Shown: piece after piece, positions 15,721 to 21,987 of the stretch
Position numbering within the stretch: position 1 is the first letter of the stretch
How the letters are laid out: each line of letters starts with the position of its first letter
From: Thermoflexales bacterium
Lineage (GTDB): Bacteria > Chloroflexota > Anaerolineae > Fen-1058
NCBI GenBank assembly: GCA_016931085.1
Contig: JAFGFO010000412.1
Coordinates: 1-30,675 of the forward strand
Direction of reading: 5' to 3'
DNA length: 30,675 bases
Notes under the pieces: generated by a model
What the model was told of the DNA's origin: nothing
Databases searched by the model: none
What the model saw: the letters and a program-made list of their open reading frames with translations, nothing else
Translations under genes and position numbers: made by a program

Positions 15721-18080
15721 GTACCCAGTTGGCGCGTTTCGTAGCCTGGCTGGTCCGCCGGGCGGGCGTGCAGACCCTGTTGGCGCTGGCACTGTTGTTG
15801 GCCGCGCTGGGCAGCGTGTGCCTGGGGCTAGCGGGTGTGCTGCGGGGAGTGGACGTCGGGCTGATGCTGGTGGCGGTTACGGCCGGCGTGCTGCTGGGCT
15901 GGCTGTTGGCCAAATCGCCTCTGCCGGGCTGTTTGGGAGGGGGGCTGGCTTTGATCCTGGGCGTCGAGTGGCTCTTTGTGCGCGTAGGCCAGTTGGGGGG
16001 ATCGCTCCGTGACCTGCTGCGCGCCTTGCTCGAGCTGCTTGGGCATCTGGCGCAGTGGCCTTTTGGCCGGTGGCCGGATTGGACCCCAGCCTCGCGTGCC
16101 CTGCAAGCCTTGGTCAAGTTGGTGAGCGGCGCCGCTGTCCTGGCGGGCCGCATGTTCGACTGGCTGCGGGCGCTGGCGGCCGGGCAAACGGCTTTTGACC
16201 CGGTGGCGGTGGTGCTGGTGTGGGGTATTGTGGTGTGGATGATGGCGTTTTGGGCCAGTTGGGCCGTGCGCCGGCACGCCTGGGTGCTGCCAGGGCTCAT
16301 CCCGGCGGCCGGCCTGCTGGTCTTTACCCTCTCCTACACCTGGGCGCCGGCTCACCATTTGGCCGTGATGGTCGGCGCGATGTGGCTGCTCCAGGCCCTG
16401 GCCCAACACGCGGCTCGCGAGCGCCGCTGGGCAGCCGAGAGGGTCGATTTTTCGCTCGACATCCGGCACGAATTGGCCGTGGCGGCAATCGCTCTCTCGC
16501 TGCTGATCGTGGTGGCCGCCCTGTGGCTGCCGTCGCTGTCTGTGAAGCGCGTGGTTGAAATAGCCCAAGACGTGTTCGGCCGGCCCGAAGGCCAGGCCAG
16601 CCAGGTGGCTGATTCGCTCGGCCTGGAGCGCCAGCCTGATCCGATCGGCTTTTTTAGCCAGGCGAGCACGGGCGGCCTGCCGCGCAGTCACTTGCTCGGC
16701 TCCAGCCCAGAGTTGTCCAGGCAACTCGTGATGCGCGTCCATCTCGAAGGATTGACCCCCATCCGGGCCACCGGCGTGGACGCCGCCAGCTTGATGCACG
16801 TCCCGCACTATTACTGGCGCGGCATCAGCTACGACGTCTATACGGGCATCGGCTGGCGCACGAGTGATATCACTACGCTTGGATACACCGCCGGCGAGAT
16901 GACGCTATCGCCGCCGGACTCTCAGCGCGTGGTGCGGCAAAAGGTCGAGGCGCTCGGCGGTTTAGGCGGGACCTTGTACGCGGCCGGAGAATTGCTGGCG
17001 GCCGATCACGACTATAGCATCGCGTGGCGAACGTCACGCGATGCCTTTGGCGCTTACGTCAACTCGGCGGATTATTGGGCCGACTCGCTGGTGCCTGCAG
17101 CCAGCGAGGAGCAGTTGCGCGGCAGCGGGGGGGATTACCCAGACTGGGTGCGCGAGCGTTATCTCGCCCTCCCGGATCGTGTCCCCCAACGGGTTGTGGC
17201 GTTGGGGCGTGACCTGACGGCGGCCGAGCCTACGCCCTACGATCGAGCCCTGGCCATCGAGCGCTACCTGCGCGCGTTTACCTACACGCTGGACCTGCCG
17301 GCACCGCCCGCCAACCGTGACGTGGCCGATTACTTTCTGTTCGATTTGAAACGGGGCTATTGCGACTATTACGCCACGGCCATGGTCGTGCTGGCGCGGG
17401 CGGCCGGCCTGCCGGCCCGCCTGGTGACCGGCTACGCCAGCGGGAGTTACGACGCGACCGAGGCTCGCTTCATCGTCACCGAGGCCGATGCTCACGCCTG
17501 GGTCGAGGTCTATTTCCCCGGCTATGGCTGGATCGAGTTTGAGCCGACCGCTGCCCTGCCGGCCCGCGACCGCTCCGGCGACTTGCGCCACTCGCCCATC
17601 GCACCCTTGCCAACCCGCTCGCCGCTGGCCGGCCAACGCCCTGGGCCGAATTGGCCGGCGCTGCCGGGCGTGCCGGGCGTGCTGGCGCTCGTGCTGGTGG
17701 GGAGCGCAGCCTGGTGGCTCACGGACGATTGGCGTTTGAGCCGCAAGGCTCCTATGGCCGTTATAGCGGCGCTTTATCGCCGCTTGGGCCGCCACGGACA
17801 GCGCCTGGCCGTGCCGCCCAGGGTGGGCAGCACCCCTCACGAGTTCGCCGCCGAGTTGGCCGATCGCGTGGCCAGGCTGGCCAGCGGCCGGCGTTACGCC
17901 CGGCTCGTGGCGGCCGCTCCCCAAGAAGTCGGCCGGCTGACCGCCCTGTACACGCGCGGCTTGTACAGCCCCCACGCGCCCGGGGCGGCCGAGAGGGCCG
18001 AGGCGCTGCGCACCTGGCGAAGGCTGCGCCAACGCCTCTGGCTGAGCTGGGCCTGGCAGAAACTCAGCCAGAGGCGTTAG
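15717..18080 (+). CDS. TgpA-like membrane transglutaminase (DUF3488-transglutaminase-DUF4129)
   Basis: The 787-aa protein begins with a cluster of about six to eight hydrophobic helices (residues about 18-280), continues with an extracytoplasmic transglutaminase-like domain, a further membrane helix (about 648-670) and a cytoplasmic DUF4129-type tail. Candidate catalytic residues are Cys549 in KRGYCDYYATAMV and His593 in ADAHAWVEVYF. The third position is Glu609 in FEPT, where many papain-fold transglutaminases have Asp; Glu is common in the TgpA branch. TgpA-type proteins are envelope proteins with demonstrated transglutaminase activity in Pseudomonas; the substrate here is unknown. The start overlaps the DUF58 stop (ATGA), implying translational coupling. 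The last twelve codons lie in a perfect 16-bp inverted repeat. Confidence 0.88.
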   Translation: MSTQLARFVAWLVRRAGVQTLLALALLLAALGSVCLGLAGVLRGVDVGLMLVAVTAGVLLGWLLAKSPLPGCLGGGLALILGVEWLFVRVGQLGGSLRDLLRALLELLGHLAQWPFGRWPDWTPASRALQALVKLVSGAAVLAGRMFDWLRALAAGQTAFDPVAVVLVWGIVVWMMAFWASWAVRRHAWVLPGLIPAAGLLVFTLSYTWAPAHHLAVMVGAMWLLQALAQHAARERRWAAERVDFSLDIRHELAVAAIALSLLIVVAALWLPSLSVKRVVEIAQDVFGRPEGQASQVADSLGLERQPDPIGFFSQASTGGLPRSHLLGSSPELSRQLVMRVHLEGLTPIRATGVDAASLMHVPHYYWRGISYDVYTGIGWRTSDITTLGYTAGEMTLSPPDSQRVVRQKVEALGGLGGTLYAAGELLAADHDYSIAWRTSRDAFGAYVNSADYWADSLVPAASEEQLRGSGGDYPDWVRERYLALPDRVPQRVVALGRDLTAAEPTPYDRALAIERYLRAFTYTLDLPAPPANRDVADYFLFDLKRGYCDYYATAMVVLARAAGLPARLVTGYASGSYDATEARFIVTEADAHAWVEVYFPGYGWIEFEPTAALPARDRSGDLRHSPIAPLPTRSPLAGQRPGPNWPALPGVPGVLALVLVGSAAWWLTDDWRLSRKAPMAVIAALYRRLGRHGQRLAVPPRVGSTPHEFAAELADRVARLASGRRYARLVAAAPQEVGRLTALYTRGLYSPHAPGAAERAEALRTWRRLRQRLWLSWAWQKLSQRR
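18031..18078 (+). terminator. Perfect 16-bp hairpin spanning the end of the transglutaminase gene
   Basis: AACGCCTCTGGCTGAG (18031-18046) and its exact complement (18063-18078) enclose a 16-base loop; the stem ends two bases before the end of the stop codon. The RNA would be a very stable hairpin, but it is followed by AGAAAACC rather than U residues, so it is a terminator or 3'-stabiliser candidate only. Confidence 0.6.
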
Positions 18081-18104
18081 AAAACCGTAAGCTACGAACG
18101 GTGG

Positions 18105-18132
18105 TTACGTTTTACATTTCACGTTTTACGTT
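18105..18132. repeat. Heptamer tandem repeat, unit TTACGTT
   Basis: Four contiguous 7-bp units (TTACGTT, TTACATT, TCACGTT, TTACGTT) lie 24 bases after the transglutaminase stop. The rest of the 235-base intergenic region holds only the promoter and leader described below. Confidence 0.7.
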
Positions 18133-18188
18133 TTGCCACACGGACGGCCCGCACAAAACCTTGAACACACCCCCTGCCCAACCTTAAC

Positions 18189-18217
18189 TTGTATTTGTTT
18201 AAACAAAAGATTATAAT
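18189..18217 (+). promoter_or_regulatory. Promoter of the kinase-like gene
   Basis: TTGTAT (18189-18194), 17-base spacer, and a perfect TATAAT (18212-18217) in an AT-rich island within GC-rich DNA. The transcript would start near 18224, leaving a leader of about 92 bases before the ATG at 18316. Confidence 0.7.
18194..18207. promoter_or_regulatory. Candidate operator: 14-bp perfect palindrome in the promoter spacer
   Basis: TTTGTTTAAACAAA is its own reverse complement and lies between the -35 and -10 boxes, the position where a dimeric repressor would block RNA polymerase. No regulator gene is adjacent. Because the sequence is AT-rich, a chance palindrome cannot be excluded. Confidence 0.45.
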
Positions 18218-18237
18218 ATACATAACGTCGAAGCTTG

Positions 18238-18290
18238 GTTTTGAGCAGCCAACTTGCGAGTTGGTCACTGCCCAAAGCTCAAAAACAGTG
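18238..18290 (+). promoter_or_regulatory. Structured 5' leader of the kinase-like gene
   Basis: TTTTGAGC (18239-18246) pairs with GCTCAAAA (18277-18284) around an inner hairpin CCAACT-TGCG-AGTTGG (18249-18264). CACTG (18266-18270) can also pair with CAGTG (18286-18290), which crosses the outer stem, allowing either a pseudoknot or two alternative folds. It resembles no riboswitch family that I recognise. Confidence 0.4.
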
Positions 18291-18315
18291 CCGTTGTGTT
18301 ATACATGAGGAAAAC

Positions 18316-20766
18316 ATGAGTTTCACTCATACCCCCCAGCAGTTCGGGCAGTACGAGATCGTCAAGCCGCTCGGTTCCGGCTTGTACGGAGACGTGTTCC
18401 TGGCTCGAGATTTCGCGCACGGGCAGCAGTTCGCGCTCAAGATCCTCAAGCGCGAATGGATGAACGAATGGAAGTTCGTCCAGAACCTCCAGCAAGAAGT
18501 GCGCTCCGCGCACGCTTTCCAGCACCCCAACATCGTCGCCATTCACGATCACGGCGAATCGAAGGGCCGCTTTTACATCGCGGCCGAGTACATCCCCGGC
18601 GGGGACCTGGCCGAGCGTCTCAAGACGGGCGCCTTGTCCCCCGAGCACACGGCCACTTTTATGCGCCAACTGGCCTCGGCCCTGGATTACGTGCACGAGC
18701 AGGGTGCTGTTCACTATGGTCTCAAGCCGTCGAATATCCTGTTTCGCGGCACGCCAGGCGAACAGGAGCACGTGGTGGTGGTCGATTTTGGCATCGCCGC
18801 CGCCCAACAGGCCAGCAATATCCCCCGCGTCACGATGCTGCTGGGGACAAGCCCCTACGTGGCGCCCGAACAACTGTCACGCCCCAAAGACGCTGACCGG
18901 CGGGCTGATGTGTACGCACTGGGGGTGATCGCCTACCAGGTGCTCACCGGCGAGTTGCCGTTCAAGCCCGGTCTTGACCATGACGCTGATATGCAAGCTC
19001 GCCAGTCATTCAACGATCATGCTCTGCATCGGGATGTTCGCGAGGTCATCTCGAGAGCATTGAGCCACAACCCGGACGAGCGCTATGCTTCGGCCGGGTC
19101 ATTCGCCCAGGCACTCGACAAGGCCATCGACACCTGGCAGGGTGAGAGCGGCCACCACGATTCCATGATGGAGTTGAGTGGCAAAGCCACCTATGCCATG
19201 GATAAAAAACGCTGGCCCGAGGCGGCCGAGTATTGGAGAAAATACCTCGACATGCTGCCCAACTCGACCCTGGCCAAGTCGCAGTTGGCTATGGTAGAGC
19301 GCGAGATGAGGTTGGAGCAGTTGTGGTCGGCTGTCGAGCAAAGCGAGGCCGGTCGAGATTGGGACAGCGCGACCACGGCTCTGCGCGAGCTCTTGGAGAC
19401 GATCCCCCAGGCGGCCTCGGAGCAGAGGCAGCAGGCTAGAGACAAGCTGGGGCAGCTCCAAACGCAAGCAGAGTTTGAAGCCTTTTATGTCCAGGCCAAG
19501 GTCGCGCTGAACAAGAATGAGCCGAGCCAGGCCATCGAGCTGCTTCAGCATCTCCTCGAACGTGCGCCGGCCTATCCGGGCGCGAGTGAATTGTTGAACG
19601 AGGCTCGCGCCAGGAACGTGATCAAGCTCAAGGACGAGGCCCTCTTTGCGATTGGCGAGGGCAAACGCGAGCACGCTATGCAACTGGTGAGCCAGATCAA
19701 GCAGCTCGATCCCAACAACCACGTGTGCAACAAGGACATGTTGGCCAGGATCGACGCGGGTATCAAGCGCCTGGCCGAGGAGGAAGCGCACGCCAAGGAC
19801 CTGGCTGAAGAAGAAGAGCGCGCCAGGCGACTGGCTGAGCAGGCCCGCCTGAAACAGTTGGCCATAGAAGAGCTGCGCAAACGGCGCGAGCGCGTGATCC
19901 TCATCGGTGGAGGGGTGATCACCGCGCTGACCGCCTTGGCCGTGTTCATATCCATCCAATATGCCACGTTCAAATCGGCCTCGCCGGCATTGACTGTGAC
20001 CCCCACGAGCGCCGAGGTGGCCGTCTTGCCTACGAGTGAGCCGAGCCAAACCACGGCAGCCGCAGCGCCCGCCACGTCCCAACCCACCGCCACGTCCCAA
20101 CCTACCGTCACGCCCCAACCCACCGCCACCCCCCAACCCACCGTCACGCCCCAGCCTACCGATACGCCGGCGCCTTCGGCCACCGCCACGCCGGCGCCTT
20201 CGGCCACTTCTTCGGCCGCGGCGGTGGTGTCAAGTGGGGGAACCGAGCTGCGCCCGGGTGCTACCGAATGGTGGTTCCCGGACCAGACCTTAGCGGCCGG
20301 TACGGAGCTGGAGCTTGCCGGCTATGATCCACACTTTGCGGATTGGGTGTACGTTCGCGCGCCGGGCGGGGCCGAGGGCTGGACCCAGATCGCCAATTTG
20401 GAGCTCCATCGCGAATTGACTGCTTTGCCTGTCGTTACTCCACGGCCCACCCTGACGCCTGTGCCCACCCTGCTGCCACCGGTCTCTTGCCAGGGCGGCG
20501 CACTGAAGCTAGCCTCTTGGCCGGTGGGCAGTGTCTGCAACGCCGGTGGTGGATGGACGGCCACGATCTATGCAGAGGGCCGGGGCGGCGATTGTCTCTA
20601 TACTTATCTGTGGAATGGAGAGATCAAGGCTGGGCCGATGACTGGCTCGGCCAAGTTTGACATCCGGGTAGCGGCCGGCCCGCTGTTGGGCAAGGTGGCC
20701 GTGACCTCGGCCGGGCAGCTCGCGGAAGAGGGGATCTACCTGGAACCGCCGGCGTGCATCCCGTAG
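18316..20766 (+). CDS. Membrane-anchored Ser/Thr kinase-like protein, probable pseudokinase
   Basis: The 816-aa protein has an N-terminal Pknb/Hanks-type kinase domain (about 10-280): glycine loop LGSGLYGDVF, ATP-binding Lys42 in FALKIL, DFG at 157-159, and APE in YVAPEQ. The catalytic loop reads HYGLKPSN, so the HRD aspartate is Gly135 (codon GGT at 18718-18720), which by family knowledge should abolish or strongly reduce phosphotransfer. A TPR-like helical region (about 285-470), a charged coiled coil (about 480-525), one transmembrane helix (527-550), a PT-rich linker (576-635), an SH3-like region and a second PT linker with a C-terminal domain follow, the latter parts outside the cell. 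It could be an ATP-binding scaffold that senses an outside signal. ATG 18316 follows GAGG (18307-18310) at five bases. The gene converges with a histidine kinase and a PP2C phosphatase. Confidence 0.88.
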   Translation: MSFTHTPQQFGQYEIVKPLGSGLYGDVFLARDFAHGQQFALKILKREWMNEWKFVQNLQQEVRSAHAFQHPNIVAIHDHGESKGRFYIAAEYIPGGDLAERLKTGALSPEHTATFMRQLASALDYVHEQGAVHYGLKPSNILFRGTPGEQEHVVVVDFGIAAAQQASNIPRVTMLLGTSPYVAPEQLSRPKDADRRADVYALGVIAYQVLTGELPFKPGLDHDADMQARQSFNDHALHRDVREVISRALSHNPDERYASAGSFAQALDKAIDTWQGESGHHDSMMELSGKATYAMDKKRWPEAAEYWRKYLDMLPNSTLAKSQLAMVEREMRLEQLWSAVEQSEAGRDWDSATTALRELLETIPQAASEQRQQARDKLGQLQTQAEFEAFYVQAKVALNKNEPSQAIELLQHLLERAPAYPGASELLNEARARNVIKLKDEALFAIGEGKREHAMQLVSQIKQLDPNNHVCNKDMLARIDAGIKRLAEEEAHAKDLAEEEERARRLAEQARLKQLAIEELRKRRERVILIGGGVITALTALAVFISIQYATFKSASPALTVTPTSAEVAVLPTSEPSQTTAAAAPATSQPTATSQPTVTPQPTATPQPTVTPQPTDTPAPSATATPAPSATSSAAAVVSSGGTELRPGATEWWFPDQTLAAGTELELAGYDPHFADWVYVRAPGGAEGWTQIANLELHRELTALPVVTPRPTLTPVPTLLPPVSCQGGALKLASWPVGSVCNAGGGWTATIYAEGRGGDCLYTYLWNGEIKAGPMTGSAKFDIRVAAGPLLGKVAVTSAGQLAEEGIYLEPPACIP
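20078..20207. repeat. Tandem repeats coding the PT-rich linker
   Basis: Five 18-bp units (consensus CCCAACCYACCGYCACGC, 20078-20167) are followed by two copies of a unit with 24-bp period containing CCGGCGCCTTCGGCCAC. They encode TxQPT and TPAPSA repeats, a flexible extracellular linker whose length could vary between strains. Confidence 0.85.
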
Positions 20767-20791
20767 CGGCACGCGCTTCCTTACTCCCAAG

Positions 20792-20812
20792 CTCTCCCAT
20801 CAAGGGGGAGGG
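20792..20812. terminator. Hairpin between convergent kinase and histidine-kinase genes
   Basis: CTCTCCC-ATCAAGG-GGGAGGG forms a five-pair GC stem (20794-20798 with 20806-20810) plus weaker outer pairs. It overlaps the last codons and stop of the - strand histidine kinase and follows the + strand kinase stop by 26 bases, so it could end both transcripts. It matches the common CTCTCCCATCAAGGGGGAG dispersed element. Confidence 0.5.
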
Positions 20813-21888
20813 ATGACTGCTGACGGCAGCTCCAACTCTATCACAAGCCCGGGTCCGTCTTCGCGATTGAACGCCCGGCACGCACCGCCGACACTCCAGA
20901 CGAGTGTCGCGATCATGGCCAGGCCTAACCCCATGCCTTCAACCTGCCCAGTTGAAAACTTGTCGGCCTGGTAATAGGGTGTCCACAGCAGCGCCAACTG
21001 TTCCGGCGAAAGACTCACGCCATCGTCTTTGATCTGGATAAGACTGCGTTCCTCGCCCTGGACAATGTGAATGTCCACCGTGGGCGATTTCTTGGGGTGG
21101 AATTTCTGGGCATTCTCCAAAACTTCCCACAGAATCCGCTCAATGCTTTGTTGTGAAAGTGTTAGCTGCCTCGCGTTGTCTTCGACGTGCAAGTTTACAG
21201 CGTGCAAGTTCAGCTCCTGGCTGATCTGGTCGACGATAGCTTTGAGCTCAGATAAGCGGCAGCCTTCGCCGGCCGAGGCTGTAACGGGGGCCTCCAGGTA
21301 GCGGACGATGTCTTCGATTTCGTGGTACAAGCGCTGGGCGCCCTCGAAGGCTTCCTGGATGAATAGTGCAACATCCTGCTGGGGTATGCTGTCTATATTG
21401 CGGGCCACAAACATCAGGCCGCTGTACAAGGGCACCAGGGGGGTGCGCAACTTGTGCGAAACCAGGGCGTTAAAGCGCTTGAGCCGGTCCTGCAAGCGAG
21501 TTCTTTCGGTAATATCCTTGAGATGGACGATGCGCCCCGCCTCCTCATCTAACCCGGCCGGGATGTCGAGCAACTCCACTTGTAAGAAAAAGGCGTTGGC
21601 GGTGGGCGTCTCTGGACGCACCAGGTAAAGCGGTACCACGATGTCGCCGGCAAAGCTCTTTTGAGGCCACGATTCCCAGGCGGCCTCAGGCTCGCAATGA
21701 TATTGCCGCTCTACTAACACTTTGAAGGTTTGAGCCGGTATAGGTGACTCTTGACCTAGTCCCAGGTACAGGCGCGCCTGGGCATTGGCATACGTCACTT
21801 GCTCGTGCTTGTCTATGATCACGTACCCATCCCCGGCGCGTGAAAACAGGTAGCGAAACATGGCTTCCGATGCTCTCAAATCCGCCAT
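20800..21888 (-). CDS. Soluble PAS-domain histidine kinase
   Basis: The 362-aa protein has no membrane segment. A PAS domain (about 5-130) is followed by a HisKA dimerisation helix with phospho-acceptor candidate His145 in VSHKLRTPL and a GHKL ATPase domain (about 235-355) with the N-box VLENAQKFHP, G1 box IKDDG and G2 box GMGLGLAM. The residue after the histidine is Lys, whereas classical HisKA proteins have Glu or Asp there acting as general base. No receiver domain and no response regulator gene are nearby, so its partner is unknown. It sits 99 bases downstream of the GAF-PP2C gene on the same strand and probably shares its transcript. ATG at 21888 is preceded by AGGA at a short spacing. 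The last residues IPPP come from a dispersed palindrome. Confidence 0.88.
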   Translation of the reverse strand: MADLRASEAMFRYLFSRAGDGYVIIDKHEQVTYANAQARLYLGLGQESPIPAQTFKVLVERQYHCEPEAAWESWPQKSFAGDIVVPLYLVRPETPTANAFFLQVELLDIPAGLDEEAGRIVHLKDITERTRLQDRLKRFNALVSHKLRTPLVPLYSGLMFVARNIDSIPQQDVALFIQEAFEGAQRLYHEIEDIVRYLEAPVTASAGEGCRLSELKAIVDQISQELNLHAVNLHVEDNARQLTLSQQSIERILWEVLENAQKFHPKKSPTVDIHIVQGEERSLIQIKDDGVSLSPEQLALLWTPYYQADKFSTGQVEGMGLGLAMIATLVWSVGGACRAFNREDGPGLVIELELPSAVIPPP

Positions 21889-21926
21889 TTGTCCTGCACC
21901 TCACAAGTCTATCCGCTAATTCTCGC

Positions 21927-21973
21927 GAATCAACACGAATGATTTAAAAATGAGTGAAAATTCGTGTGCATTC
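21927..21973. repeat. Imperfect inverted repeat between PP2C and histidine-kinase genes
   Basis: GAATCAACACGAAT (21927-21940) and ATTCGTGTGCATTC (21960-21973) are complementary at 12 of 14 positions around a 19-base AT-rich loop. ATTCGTG motifs of this kind recur in intergenic DNA of environmental genomes. It may be a terminator or processing site for the upstream gene. Confidence 0.6.
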
Positions 21974-21987
21974 GTGGATGAAATTCT

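Noticed and set aside
18235..18315. TTG start of the kinase-like gene at 18235
   Set aside because: It would translate the hairpin leader; ATG 18316 has GAGG at proper spacing and begins right before the kinase domain.
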